DNA from: Chloroflexota bacterium
GTDB lineage: Bacteria > Chloroflexota > Dormibacteria > Dormibacterales > Dormibacteraceae
Length of the DNA stretch: 64,000 nt
Direction of reading: 5' to 3'
NCBI GenBank assembly: GCA_005883575.1
Contig: VBFH01000035.1
Span: forward strand, 1 to 64,000
In this document: one piece after another, positions 52,766-61,628 of the stretch
How the letters are laid out: each line of letters begins with the position of its first letter
How positions within the stretch are numbered: the first letter of the stretch is position 1
Notes under the pieces: model-generated
Database searches by the model: none
Told to the model about the DNA's origin: nothing
The model's input: only the letters and a program-made list of their open reading frames with translations
Position numbers and translations under genes: made by a program

Positions 52766-53698
52766 TTGCCAAAACGGCAGCTGGTCACGCTGGGCGAGGC
52801 CATGCTCCGTCTGTCGGTGAAACCCGGCGACCGGGTCGAGGACGCACCGGCTTTCGACGTTCACGTGGCCGGCTCCGAGGCCAACGTCGCTTATGCTGCC
52901 GCCCGGGTCGGGGTTCGCACCGCCTGGACGTCGGTCCTTCCTGACAATCCACTGGGTCACAGGGTCGCCACCACGCTTTCGGCCGGAGGCGTCGACACGT
53001 CGCTCGTGCGCTGGGAGCCCGGCGGCAGGCTAGGTCTTTACTTTGTGGAGCTGGGAGCCGCACCGCGGCCGATCAGCGTCACCTACGACCGCGCCGCTTC
53101 CACCATGGCGCTCGCCTCCACATCCGATTTCGATTGGCCGGCCGTGGTCGACACGCGGGTGTTCCATGTGTCAGGGATCACCCTGGGGCTGTCGGCCTCG
53201 TGTCGCGAGCTGGCGAAGCACGCGATGCGGGAGGCCCGTCGCGCCGGCGCCACCGTAACGTTCGACGTCAACTACCGGCAGAAGCTATGGGACCCGAAGC
53301 TCGCGGCCGCCGTGGTCCGCGAAGTTGCACCGCTTATCGACGTCCTCATCTGCACACAAGAGGACGCGCGAGACCTGTTCGAGGTGAATGGAGCCCCGGC
53401 CCTCGGCGTGGAAACCGTCGTCCTCACGCGTGGTGCCGAGGGCGCGGTTGCTTCCCGCGACGGAGTTTCGATCGAGCGCCGCGGCCACCCGGTGGAGACC
53501 GTCGACCGCGTCGGCGCAGGCGATGCGTTCGTGGCCGGCCTGGTGTGGGGCCTGTTGGACGGATCGCTCGAGCGCGGCCTCGAACGAGGCCTGGCGATGA
53601 GCGCGCTGAAGATGACTCTGCGCGGCGACCTCTTCCGGCTCGACGCCGCCGATGTCATCGCGCTTCTCGCGCGCGAAGGCCGAGAGGTCGGGCGTTGA
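52766..53698 (+). CDS. kdgK: PfkB-family sugar kinase, 2-keto-3-deoxygluconate kinase-like
   Basis: 310 residues from TTG. PfkB/ribokinase features: GEAMLRLSVKPGDRVEDAPAFDVHVAGSEANVAYAAARVG at the substrate lid, VTFDVNYRQKLWDPKLAA, and the anion-hole/catalytic motif DRVGAGDAFVAGLVWG (Asp base about residue 252). FDVNYRQKLW is frequent in KDG kinases. It overlaps the KDPG aldolase gene by TTGA, which supports the assignment: KDG to KDPG, then cleavage. Confidence 0.87.
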   Translation: MPKRQLVTLGEAMLRLSVKPGDRVEDAPAFDVHVAGSEANVAYAAARVGVRTAWTSVLPDNPLGHRVATTLSAGGVDTSLVRWEPGGRLGLYFVELGAAPRPISVTYDRAASTMALASTSDFDWPAVVDTRVFHVSGITLGLSASCRELAKHAMREARRAGATVTFDVNYRQKLWDPKLAAAVVREVAPLIDVLICTQEDARDLFEVNGAPALGVETVVLTRGAEGAVASRDGVSIERRGHPVETVDRVGAGDAFVAGLVWGLLDGSLERGLERGLAMSALKMTLRGDLFRLDAADVIALLAREGREVGR

Positions 53699-54333
53699 GC
53701 CCGGTCGAGCGGCTGCTGAAGTCGAGGCTGATCGGGATTGTCCGGCTTGACGACCTCGAGCTCGCGGTGGCCTCCGCGACATGCGCGATCGAAGCCGGTC
53801 TCGAGGTGATCGAGGTGACGTTCACGCTGCCGAGCGCCGCCCGCGCCATCGGGAGGCTTCGCCGCGAACATCCATCGGCGCTGGTCGGTGCCGGGACCGT
53901 CCGCACCCTCACCGAGCTGGAGGACGCGGCGGCTGCCGGCGCCCAGTTCTTGGTCGCGCCGGGGCTCAATCCCGAGCTGGTGGAAGCCGCCCGGCGGCGC
54001 GGGCTGTTGATCCTCCCGGGTGTGTTCACCGCCTCCGAAGTTGACACCGCCCTCCGCCACGGCGCCGAGTTGCTGAAGCTCTTTCCGGTCGAGCCGCTTG
54101 GACCTTCGTACATGGCGTCTCTGCTGCAGCCGTTCCCGCGAGCCCGGATCGTCCCGACGGGCGGCATCAATGCCGCCAACGCGGCCGCCTACCTGCAGGC
54201 CGGCGCCGCCGCGGTCGCGATGGGCTCGTCGCTGTTTCCGGCCGCGCGCATCATGTCTGAGGGGCCGGGTGTGGTGGTGCCGCTGGTCGCTGGCGCCCTG
54301 GCGGCAGTCGGAACCAAAGGAGACAAACGATGA
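53695..54333 (+). CDS. eda: 2-keto-3-deoxy-6-phosphogluconate (KDPG/KHG) aldolase
   Basis: 212 residues from TTG overlapping the kinase stop. Class I aldolase: catalytic Glu in VIEVTFTLPSA (about residue 41), Schiff-base Lys in ELLKLFPVEPLGPSYMASLLQPFP, ALVGAGTV and VPTGGINAANAAAYLQAGAAAVAMGSSLF. It splits KDPG into pyruvate and glyceraldehyde-3-phosphate. With the kinase it forms the lower branch of an Entner-Doudoroff-type sugar-acid pathway; no dehydratase of the usual type is seen, and the upstream PLP enzyme might supply the keto-deoxy acid (inference). Confidence 0.9.
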   Translation: MSPVERLLKSRLIGIVRLDDLELAVASATCAIEAGLEVIEVTFTLPSAARAIGRLRREHPSALVGAGTVRTLTELEDAAAAGAQFLVAPGLNPELVEAARRRGLLILPGVFTASEVDTALRHGAELLKLFPVEPLGPSYMASLLQPFPRARIVPTGGINAANAAAYLQAGAAAVAMGSSLFPAARIMSEGPGVVVPLVAGALAAVGTKGDKR

Positions 54334-55460
54334 TCATCGACGCCCACAACCACGTGCTTGCGGCCGGCCTATACCCCGGCTACGAGCGGTTCATCAAAGA
54401 GATGACCATGGGCTACTTCCAGTCGCACGGCTCGCTGCCCGAAGACCGTGACCCCCGGGACGAGGACTGGAAGGGTCTGGAGTACCTGTGGGAACCGATC
54501 GACCCGGAGACTCTTATCCGCGATCACGCTGGTGTGGGAGTCGACAAATGCACGATCCTGGCGGTGGCCCCCTCCGAGTACACGCGGTACGAGGCCCGCG
54601 GCACGGTCGACATCGCAGGTGTGACCGGGGTCGAGGGTCCCCCAAGCATCGACAAGGGCAACGACTACATCGCCGCGCTCGTGAGGAAGTATCCCGACAC
54701 GTTCATCGGCATGTCTGCGGTCAACCCCAAGTTCCGCGGAGTCAAGGCGGCGGTCGCTGAGTTGGAGCGGGCAATCACCAACCTCCGGCTGACCGGCCTG
54801 AAGCTTTACCCGATGTACGACCACTGGGCGCCCAACGACCGCGACCTGGCTTTTCCGATTTTCGCGAAGGCGGCGGAGCTCGACATCCCGGTGATGGTCC
54901 ATCTCTCAACCACCCCTGTCGGCGACACGGTGCTCATTTACGGCTGGCCGGTCCTGCTCGACGACGTCGCGCGCGCGTTTCCAAGCCTGCGTCTGCTCAT
55001 CTGCCACGCCGGCCACCCATGGATCGACGAATGCCTGGTGCTGATCTCGCGCCACCGCAACGTCTACCTGGACATGAGCTTCCTGAACAGCACGCTCGAC
55101 CAGCGAGAGACCTATGGCTTTCTGAGGCGGGCGCGGCAGCTCGGCTGCCCGCTGAGCCGCGTCTGCTGGGCCACCGATTACCCGGGCTTCGAGTTTCCGG
55201 AGACGCTGCTTCCGAAGCTCGCCCTGGTCAATCGCTCAGCGGGCGACGATCCGGTCATCCCGACCAATGACGTCGCACGGATGCTGGGCGGAAACTACGC
55301 CCGCTTCTTGAATATCGACTGGAGCCTGGACGAGACGCTCGAGCAGATCCGGACGCTCGAGCCGAGATGGTCGAGCATCCTCAGCGGAGAGAAGCTGGAC
55401 GGGTCAGAAAGGCCCAACGCTGACCGACCGATGAATCCGCCGCGGCACCACAGCTGCTGA
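54330..55460 (+). CDS. Amidohydrolase-2 family protein
   Basis: 376 residues, ATG overlapping eda by ATGA. TIM-barrel metal hydrolase/decarboxylase: N-terminal DAHNHVL in place of the usual HxH, GLKLYPMYDHWAPNDRDLAFPIFAKAAELDIPVMVHLSTTPVGD, LLICHAGHPWIDECLVLISRHRNVYLDMSF and CWATDYPGFEFPE (metal Asp). Homologues include decarboxylases such as ACMSD and lactone hydrolases. In the sugar-acid operon, lactonase activity is an attractive guess. Confidence 0.84.
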   Translation: MIIDAHNHVLAAGLYPGYERFIKEMTMGYFQSHGSLPEDRDPRDEDWKGLEYLWEPIDPETLIRDHAGVGVDKCTILAVAPSEYTRYEARGTVDIAGVTGVEGPPSIDKGNDYIAALVRKYPDTFIGMSAVNPKFRGVKAAVAELERAITNLRLTGLKLYPMYDHWAPNDRDLAFPIFAKAAELDIPVMVHLSTTPVGDTVLIYGWPVLLDDVARAFPSLRLLICHAGHPWIDECLVLISRHRNVYLDMSFLNSTLDQRETYGFLRRARQLGCPLSRVCWATDYPGFEFPETLLPKLALVNRSAGDDPVIPTNDVARMLGGNYARFLNIDWSLDETLEQIRTLEPRWSSILSGEKLDGSERPNADRPMNPPRHHSC

Positions 55461-55521
55461 ACCGGCTCGCGCGCGCGTCTTCTAAATTCATGTACTTGCG
55501 GTTCCGTCAAAATTGAGCCCG

Positions 55522-57006
55522 ATGGCCGAGCCCGATCAGAACGCCTGGGTCTCGGCCGCGGAATTGGCGCGGCTCATCCGGACGCGCGAGCTTTCACCGG
55601 TCGAGCTGATGGCCGCGACCATCCAGCGAATCGAGCGACGCAACCCCAGCCTCAAAGCTCTGGTCTATCTCGACTTCGACCAGGCCATGCAGAGAGCGCG
55701 CGCCGCGGAGGGGGCTGTGATGTCGGGCGCAAGCCTTGGCCCGCTGCACGGCGTGCCTACCGCGATGAAAGACCTCTTCGACTTCAAGCCAGGATGGCCG
55801 GCGACCTTTGGAGGCATCCGTGCCCTTCGAAACCAGGTGATTGACGCTTACTGTCCGTACGCGGAGCGGATGGAACGCGCGGGGGCGATCCTGGTCGGCA
55901 AGACCAACGCGCCGATCATGGGCCTGCGTGGGATCGCCGACAACTACCTTTTCGGACCAACCCACAATCCGTTTGATTTAAGCCGGAATCCAGGCGGTTC
56001 TTCGGGCGGAAGCGCGGCCGCAGTGGCCGATGGGCTCGTGGCAATCGCGGAAGGGACCGATGGCGGCGGCTCGATCCGGATCCCGGCCGCATGGTGCAAC
56101 GTGTTCGGCTACCGCGCCTCATACGGCCGAGTGCCGTACACGTTCCGCCCGAACGCGTTCGGGAGCCTGAACCCGTTTTTGTTCGAAGGCACGCTCACGC
56201 GAACGGTCGAGGACGCGGCGATCGGCCTGCAAATCCTGGCCGGGCCCGACGCCCGCGACCCGTTCTCGCTGACGAGCACGCCGGACTTCAGCGCCGCGTT
56301 ATCGCATACGTTGAGTGGGTCCAGGGTCGCCTACAGCCCCGACTTCGACGTGTATCCAATCGAGCCGGCGGTCGCCGTCGTGGTGGCCGACGCCGTGCGC
56401 GGATTTGTCGACGCCGGGGCCACCGTCGAGACGGTCAAGGTCGGCATCAAGCGCTCGCAGCGTGAGCTCAGCGACCTCTGGAACCGCATGATCATGCCGC
56501 TGAACATCTCGGGACTCGAGGGTCTCAAAGCCGCCGGTGTCGATCTCATGCGCGACCATCCCGAGGACCTGCCGCCGGAGTACCGGCACTGGATCGAGAT
56601 CGGTTACGGCATGTCGGCCATGGACGTGTGGAACGACATGGTGTTGCGCACCGAGGTGTACGACGCAATCGAGTCGGTGCTGCAGAGCTACGACCTGCTC
56701 GTCACGCCCACCCTGGCGTGCCTGCCGGTCAAGAACGCCACCGACGGCAACACGCTGGGGCCGACCCAGATCAACGGGGAGGCGGTCGATCCCCTCATCG
56801 GCTGGTGCCTTACGTATCTGACGAACTTCTCCGGCCATCCGTCCGCGTCGATTCCTGCCGGACTGTCGGGTGGGCTGCCGGTTGGGATGCAGATCATCGG
56901 CCGCCGCGAGGCTGACGTCGATGTGCTCGGTGCCAGCGCGGCCTTCGAGCGTGTCCGTCCCTGGGCGGATGCCTACCGGATCTGCGAGGAGCGGCCCCTG
57001 TCGTAG
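55522..57006 (+). CDS. Amidase (amidase-signature family)
   Basis: 494 residues from ATG (a TTG three codons earlier is possible). Ser-cisSer-Lys triad: Lys83 in GVPTAMKDLFDF, cis-Ser in GGSSGGSAAAVADG and nucleophile Ser in EGTDGGGSIRIPAAWCNVFGYRAS. C-terminal SIPAGLSGGLPVGMQIIGRREADVDVL is standard. It hydrolyses an amide or aryl-amide; substrate unknown. A 61-base gap separates it from the previous gene, and its last 34 bases overlap the convergent GMC gene. Confidence 0.9.
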   Translation: MAEPDQNAWVSAAELARLIRTRELSPVELMAATIQRIERRNPSLKALVYLDFDQAMQRARAAEGAVMSGASLGPLHGVPTAMKDLFDFKPGWPATFGGIRALRNQVIDAYCPYAERMERAGAILVGKTNAPIMGLRGIADNYLFGPTHNPFDLSRNPGGSSGGSAAAVADGLVAIAEGTDGGGSIRIPAAWCNVFGYRASYGRVPYTFRPNAFGSLNPFLFEGTLTRTVEDAAIGLQILAGPDARDPFSLTSTPDFSAALSHTLSGSRVAYSPDFDVYPIEPAVAVVVADAVRGFVDAGATVETVKVGIKRSQRELSDLWNRMIMPLNISGLEGLKAAGVDLMRDHPEDLPPEYRHWIEIGYGMSAMDVWNDMVLRTEVYDAIESVLQSYDLLVTPTLACLPVKNATDGNTLGPTQINGEAVDPLIGWCLTYLTNFSGHPSASIPAGLSGGLPVGMQIIGRREADVDVLGASAAFERVRPWADAYRICEERPLS

Positions 57007-58592
57007 TCGCGCCGGCTCTCCCAGATCTGGTCCGCACATCTGAGCGCAAGCGCTTGAATCGTGGCACTCGGGTTCACCCCGGCGCTCGTCGGCATGCTGC
57101 TGCCGTCGGCGATGAAGAGGTTGGGCACGTCGTGGGCGCGGTTGAAGCGGTCAGCGACCGACGTGCGCGGATCATCTCCCATCCTCGCGGTCCCGAGGAG
57201 GTGCCATCCCCAGATCGGTGCGAGCCCGAAGTCGCGAACGCTCCTGGCCCCGGCTGCCTCGAGCACCTGGTGGGCATGGCCGATCATGTCCCGGCCTAGC
57301 CGGCGGCTGTTGTCGTTCAGCTCATGGTGGGTGACCACGCCAGGCATGCCGAAGCCGTCCAGGTGGTCCCAATCGAGCTCCACGCGGTTCGACTCCTCCG
57401 GCAGGTCCTCACCGCAGAGGTAGAGGGAGATCTCGTGGTTGATCCGCTCGTCGAACGCCCGGTGGTGCCCTGAACCCCACGGCGCGATCTGCAGCGCCAG
57501 GTTGAGCGGAGACCAACCCCGGCATCCGCTCATGATGAACCCGCGCAGGTAGTCCCGAGCGGGATCGGTTTCATAGAACTGGCGGGTCGATACCGTCCCG
57601 CCCCAGGTCCCGTTCCAGCCGTCGACAGGCTCTTCGAAAAGACCGGTCGCGAAGCTCTGGACGTGCACCATCAGGTTCTTGCCGACCAGTCCGCTCGAGT
57701 TGGCAAGTCCGTCCGGATGGGAGGGCGAGGTGGACATGAGCAGCAGCCGCGGCGTGCCCAATCCGCCGCATGCGACGACGGTTACGGCGGCGCGCGCCTC
57801 CCGGACCACGCCATCCTGGTCGTAGTAGCGCGCGCCGAGGGCGCGGCCGTCCTCGCCGATCACGATCTCGCCGACGCGGGCCTGGGTCCGTAGGTCGACT
57901 CCGTTTTTGAGCGCGCCGGGCCAGTACGTCAGGTCGGCGGTGGACAGAGACCCTTGGGGACATCCAAACGTGCACCAGCCGCGGTTGTCGCACGCCGGGC
58001 GCCCACGGTAAGGCCGGGTTGTGATCGCCTGCTCGGTCGGCCACCAGTACCAACCGAGCTTCTCGTAGGCGTTCACGAGCAGCTGGCCGGGCCGCCCGAT
58101 CGGAGCGGGCGGATTGGGGAGAGGTTCGCGGGGTGGGCCGCACGGATCGCCGGCGAGGCCGGCGACTCCGACCTCGGCCTCGTTGATTGCGTAGTAGGGC
58201 GCCAGCTCCTCATAGTCGAACGGCCAGTCGGCGCCGACGCCATCGAGCGAGCGCACCTTGAAGTCTGAAGGCGCCATCCGCCAGTAGTTTCCGGCGAAGC
58301 CGATCTGGCTCCCGCCGACGGCGTTGTACATGTAGACATCGATCGGATCCTGCCCCTCGCTGCTCACTGGGTAGTCGGCAGGCCATCGCCGCACGTTCGG
58401 GTTGGCGGCCCAATAGCGCCGGCCGCGCACCTCCCAATCGGGATGCGACTTCGGCAGCCGGGCGCGATCGACCCACTCACCCTGCTCCAGGCACCTCACC
58501 CTGGCGCCTCGACCAGCCAGCCGGCTGCAGATTGCGGCCCCCGCCGCCCCCGACCCGATGACGAGGACGTCTGCGTCCGGTTCGCGGCTCAT
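56973..58592 (-). CDS. GMC-family FAD oxidoreductase (gluconate 2-dehydrogenase large-subunit-like)
   Basis: 539 residues; start at the ATG overlapping the subunit gene (ATGA), since the frame is open but unrelated upstream. FAD motif VLVIGSGAAGAAICSRLAGRGARVRCLEQGEW, VGGSQIGFAGNYWRMAPSDF, CTFGCPQGSLSTADLTYWP, and the C-terminal catalytic region GWHLLGTARMGDDPRTSVADRFNRAHDVPNLFIADGSSMPTSAGVNPSATIQALALR with the expected His and Asn. It oxidises a sugar or sugar acid and probably passes electrons through the small subunit to a cytochrome that is not in the window. Confidence 0.9.
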   Translation of the reverse strand: MSREPDADVLVIGSGAAGAAICSRLAGRGARVRCLEQGEWVDRARLPKSHPDWEVRGRRYWAANPNVRRWPADYPVSSEGQDPIDVYMYNAVGGSQIGFAGNYWRMAPSDFKVRSLDGVGADWPFDYEELAPYYAINEAEVGVAGLAGDPCGPPREPLPNPPAPIGRPGQLLVNAYEKLGWYWWPTEQAITTRPYRGRPACDNRGWCTFGCPQGSLSTADLTYWPGALKNGVDLRTQARVGEIVIGEDGRALGARYYDQDGVVREARAAVTVVACGGLGTPRLLLMSTSPSHPDGLANSSGLVGKNLMVHVQSFATGLFEEPVDGWNGTWGGTVSTRQFYETDPARDYLRGFIMSGCRGWSPLNLALQIAPWGSGHHRAFDERINHEISLYLCGEDLPEESNRVELDWDHLDGFGMPGVVTHHELNDNSRRLGRDMIGHAHQVLEAAGARSVRDFGLAPIWGWHLLGTARMGDDPRTSVADRFNRAHDVPNLFIADGSSMPTSAGVNPSATIQALALRCADQIWESRRDYDRGRSSQIR

Positions 58593-59185
58593 CGCTTGAC
58601 CTCTGGGCCGCCTTCGAAAATGCGGTAGCGGGGAGGCAGCTCGCGCACGCGCTCCAGCTGCGAGGTGTCGAACGGGGCGATCGGGCTGCCCGTCATCGTT
58701 GCATTGCCTCGCCACCCGCTCTTCGCCTCGATGGCGGCGAGCACCTTCGGGTGGCCGTAGTACGCCTCGTACGTGAAGTCGCTGACCATGCTGAACGCGT
58801 CGCGGTCGCCCCCAGACAGGAACTGCCGCAGTATCGCTTCCCGCTCCTCCGCGCTGCATTCCGAGAACCCTCTCCTGGTCGTGGTCCTGGCTAGGCGCTC
58901 CACCTCGTCGATGGCGTGGATGAGCACCGGTCGGATCGAGGGAACCAGATGCACGGTGGCGTCGATGTATTCCGCCGCGCCGACACTCCCGGCATCAGGC
59001 CGCCTCCCAGCGGCGGGGATCAGCGTCGACGTCCACGCCTTCAGGGTGGCGGCTCGCGCGGGGTCGAGGACCACAAAGTCTCGCGGTGACCCCAGCGGCA
59101 CCTCCGCACGCCCGACCTCGAGGCGATAGTCGGGCCGGCTCGACTGCGCCACCTGGTGTTGGCCCTGTTTTCGGTCATATGCCAT
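58589..59185 (-). CDS. Gluconate 2-dehydrogenase subunit 3 family protein
   Basis: 198 residues. AYIDATVHLVPSIRPVLIHAIDEVERLARTTTRRGFSECSAEEREAILRQFLSGGDRDAFSMVSDFTYEAYYGHPKVLAAIEAKSGWRG fits the small (gamma) subunit of FAD-dependent membrane gluconate dehydrogenases. No Tat or Sec signal is obvious at its N-terminus MAYDRKQGQHQVAQSS; in known complexes this subunit carries the Tat signal, so the location here is uncertain. It overlaps the GMC start by 4 bases, supporting a complex. Confidence 0.82.
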   Translation of the reverse strand: MAYDRKQGQHQVAQSSRPDYRLEVGRAEVPLGSPRDFVVLDPARAATLKAWTSTLIPAAGRRPDAGSVGAAEYIDATVHLVPSIRPVLIHAIDEVERLARTTTRRGFSECSAEEREAILRQFLSGGDRDAFSMVSDFTYEAYYGHPKVLAAIEAKSGWRGNATMTGSPIAPFDTSQLERVRELPPRYRIFEGGPEVKR

Positions 59186-59217
59186 CTCGCCCTCCTGGTC
59201 CTAACCGAAGCGCTCGA

Positions 59218-60303
59218 CTACGAGTCCTCGCCGCGCGGCCTCCCCGTGCTCTCTCTAACCATCAGCTCCACAGCGTGCAGCCTCGTGGTAGTGCTGGTGT
59301 CGTCGCCCTCCAGGTAGCGCATCAGACGCTGCACGCCCGCAGCACCGAGCTCGGCCATGGGGACGTGGACTGTAGTCAGCCTCGGATGGATGAACTCCAG
59401 TCCGGGAATGTCGTCAAATCCGGCCACGGAGACATCTTCTGGGACGCCAAGGCCTTGCCGTCGCAACTCGGCAAGAGCGCCCAGCGCCATCGTGTCGCTC
59501 GCTACGAACACAGCGCTTGGTGAGCGGTCCGCCAGCAGACGGGCCATCGCGGCAGCTCCTCCGGCGGTGGTGAAATCGGCCCGCACCACAACCGCGTCGG
59601 CGCCGGCACCCTCCATGACCTCGAGATATCCGAGCTCTCGTTCCCGGCTGGTCCGAAGGGTCGCCGGGCCGCTGATCATGGCGATCCGAACATGACCGAG
59701 CGCCAGCAGGTGCTGGGTTACGAGGCGAGCGCCGGCGCGGTTGTCAGGCATCTCGGCAGGCCATCGCTCGGACCGCGGGGCGAGGGCGACGATAGCGCCC
59801 CCGTAATGCGCGATGCTACGCGCGTAGTCACCCATGCGGCGGCGGTAGTGAGCCTCGTCAAGGCCTCCGCCTGCGAAGATCACGCCGGACACCCGGCTCA
59901 GGCTCAACATCTCGACATAGCGCAGCTCGGTCAGAGGGTCACGGTCGCTGCTGCAGACCACAGTCAGAAAGCCGCGCGAGGATGCGGCCGCGGTCGCGCC
60001 CCGGACGATCTCGGCGAAGTATGGGTCGGTCACGTCGTGGACAACGATGGCGATGGTTGGGACACGCCTCGTCCTCAGGGCCCGCGCCATCGGGTTCGGC
60101 CTGTAAGCAAGGCGCGTGGCTGCGGCCAGGACGCGGGCGCGTGTGCGATCGCTGACCGGGTGGCTATTGTCGGGATCCAGCGCGCGCGAGGCTGTCGTGA
60201 GCGAAACCGCAGCCTGCTGAGCGACGTCCGAGAGGATGGGCAGCTTGCGGCGGGTCGCTGCCGATCGCCGCTCCCTCCGCGCAGGAGAGGCGGTGCGGCT
60301 CAA
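59218..60303 (-). CDS. LacI-family transcriptional regulator
   Basis: 361 residues from TTG overlapping the SDR stop. A basic N-terminal tail SRTASPARRERRSAATRRK precedes the LacI HTH LPILSDVAQQAAVSLTTASRALDPD (about 21-45) and hinge ARVLAAATRLAYRPNPMARALRT. The periplasmic-binding-type core follows: IVVHDVTDPYFAEIVRGATAAASSRGF, GHVRIAMISGP, AVFVASDTMALGALAELRRQG and VSVAGFDDIP. It sits inside the SDR/GMC operon, so it likely controls it in response to a sugar. Confidence 0.9.
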   Translation of the reverse strand: MSRTASPARRERRSAATRRKLPILSDVAQQAAVSLTTASRALDPDNSHPVSDRTRARVLAAATRLAYRPNPMARALRTRRVPTIAIVVHDVTDPYFAEIVRGATAAASSRGFLTVVCSSDRDPLTELRYVEMLSLSRVSGVIFAGGGLDEAHYRRRMGDYARSIAHYGGAIVALAPRSERWPAEMPDNRAGARLVTQHLLALGHVRIAMISGPATLRTSRERELGYLEVMEGAGADAVVVRADFTTAGGAAAMARLLADRSPSAVFVASDTMALGALAELRRQGLGVPEDVSVAGFDDIPGLEFIHPRLTTVHVPMAELGAAGVQRLMRYLEGDDTSTTTRLHAVELMVRESTGRPRGEDS

Positions 60304-61145
60304 TACATGACTACGCCGGCGGAGACGTTCATGTCTTCACCCGTGATGCCCGAGCTGGCATCGCTGGCCAGGAATACGCACGCGGCGGCGACCTCTTCGA
60401 CATTGGTCGTCCGCTTCAGGGGGGACGCATCACTGAACTGGTGCATCGCCTCGGCCTCCGTGATGCCGCGCGCCTGCGCGCTCTGGCGGACAACCCTGTC
60501 GAGGCGCTCGCCACCGACTGCTCCCGGGCAGACGCTGTTGACGCGAATCCCGTGCCGGCCGAGCTCCATGGCCAGGCTGCGCACGAGGCCTATGACGCCC
60601 ATCTTGGCGGCGCAGTATGGCGTCCGTTCGGGCAGCGGTCGCTTGCCGGTCATCGACGAAACCGCGATCAGGCTCCCTCCCTGGGCGGCCTCGATCATCC
60701 TCGGTAGAAAACGGCGGAACGTCAGGTACACGCCGTCGAGGTCGGTTGTCAAGCAGTCCCGCCACTCCTCGTATGTGATCTCGTGCATGGGGCGGATGGC
60801 GCCAGCGATGCCGGCATTCGCAACGACCACGTTGACATGGCCGAAGTGCTGAAGCACGCCTGCCGCCATGGTGTCGGCGGACTCGGGATCGCGGACATCG
60901 CATGGGATGGCCAGGCAGTCGACGCCGAGACCGCGAACCGTGCGGGCCGCGCGCTCGAGCGACTCTTCCGTTCGGGCTGCGATCGCGACCGACGCGCCCG
61001 CGGCGGCCATGGCGCGGGCGATGGCAAGACCAATTCCCTGGTTGCCTCCGGTGACAACTGCCACCTTGCCGTCGAGTTCCGAGCCGGCGCTCATGACTGC
61101 GGGGTCGCGCAAAAAAGGAAATGGATTTCCGCGACCATGGGCCAT
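60300..61145 (-). CDS. SDR family oxidoreductase
   Basis: 281 residues from the ATG preceded by CACGAGG. A start at 61094 (MSAGSELDGKVAVVTGG) is also plausible because a TTGACA-GATAGT promoter would place transcription start downstream of the first ATG. TGGNQGIGLAIARAM, VANAGIAG (ANAG), AVSSMTG, YCAAK and the C-terminal TGEDMNVSAGVVMY. Catalytic residues intact. First gene of the minus-strand SDR-LacI-subunit 3-GMC operon. Confidence 0.85.
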   Translation of the reverse strand: MAHGRGNPFPFLRDPAVMSAGSELDGKVAVVTGGNQGIGLAIARAMAAAGASVAIAARTEESLERAARTVRGLGVDCLAIPCDVRDPESADTMAAGVLQHFGHVNVVVANAGIAGAIRPMHEITYEEWRDCLTTDLDGVYLTFRRFLPRMIEAAQGGSLIAVSSMTGKRPLPERTPYCAAKMGVIGLVRSLAMELGRHGIRVNSVCPGAVGGERLDRVVRQSAQARGITEAEAMHQFSDASPLKRTTNVEEVAAACVFLASDASSGITGEDMNVSAGVVMY

Positions 61146-61175
61146 ACTATCCTCGTGGCCGTCTGGGGATGTCAA
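61146..61175 (-). promoter_or_regulatory. Possible promoter of the SDR-LacI-GMC operon
   Basis: Minus strand TTGACA (61170-61175), 18-base spacer, GATAGT (61146-61151). It abuts the first candidate start codon, so if used it implies translation from 61094. No clear LacI-type palindrome was found in the 66-base divergent gap. Confidence 0.35.
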
Positions 61176-61211
61176 TCATGACCACCAGGCCGCCGGACGC
61201 GCTCGGCTGAC

Positions 61212-61604
61212 GTGGCGATGGTCCACCACATCGGCTGGGCCGTGCGTTCGATCGACGACTCCAGATTGCACTTTGAGACCGCACTCGGGCTCGAGTTTCG
61301 TGGCGAGGAGGGTTTTCCGGACGTGCGGGTCGCGTTCTTCGGGTCGGGATCGGCAACCGTCGAGCTGCTGGAGCCGCTTGACGACAGCTCCGAGCTGGGC
61401 GTCTTTCTCGCCAGGCACGGTGAGGGCGTGCATCACCTTGCCATCAAGGTGGACGACGTGGCCGCCGCACTTGACGACGCGAAGTCTCGTGGCTTCCGCA
61501 TGCTTGACATCGCGCCAAGGTCAGGCGCCCGCCGGACGCAGATCGGATATGTCGATCCCCAGCGCGCCGACGGCGTCCTGATCCAGTTCGTGCAGGAACG
61601 CTGA
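61212..61604 (+). CDS. VOC family protein, methylmalonyl-CoA epimerase-like
   Basis: 130 residues from GTG (an ATG two codons later is equally likely). Two beta-alpha-beta-beta-beta modules: VHHIGWAVRSIDDSRLHFETALGLEF (first metal His), ATVELLEPLDDSSELGVFLARHGEGVHHLAIKVDDVAAAL (second His) and DGVLIQFVQE (Glu ligand). The His/His/Glu set and length match methylmalonyl-CoA epimerase, but neighbours do not include propionate genes, so another epimerase or isomerase role is possible. First gene of a plus-strand operon. Confidence 0.8.
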   Translation: MAMVHHIGWAVRSIDDSRLHFETALGLEFRGEEGFPDVRVAFFGSGSATVELLEPLDDSSELGVFLARHGEGVHHLAIKVDDVAAALDDAKSRGFRMLDIAPRSGARRTQIGYVDPQRADGVLIQFVQER

Positions 61605-61628
61605 TACCTTCGGATGGGGGAGGTGTAG

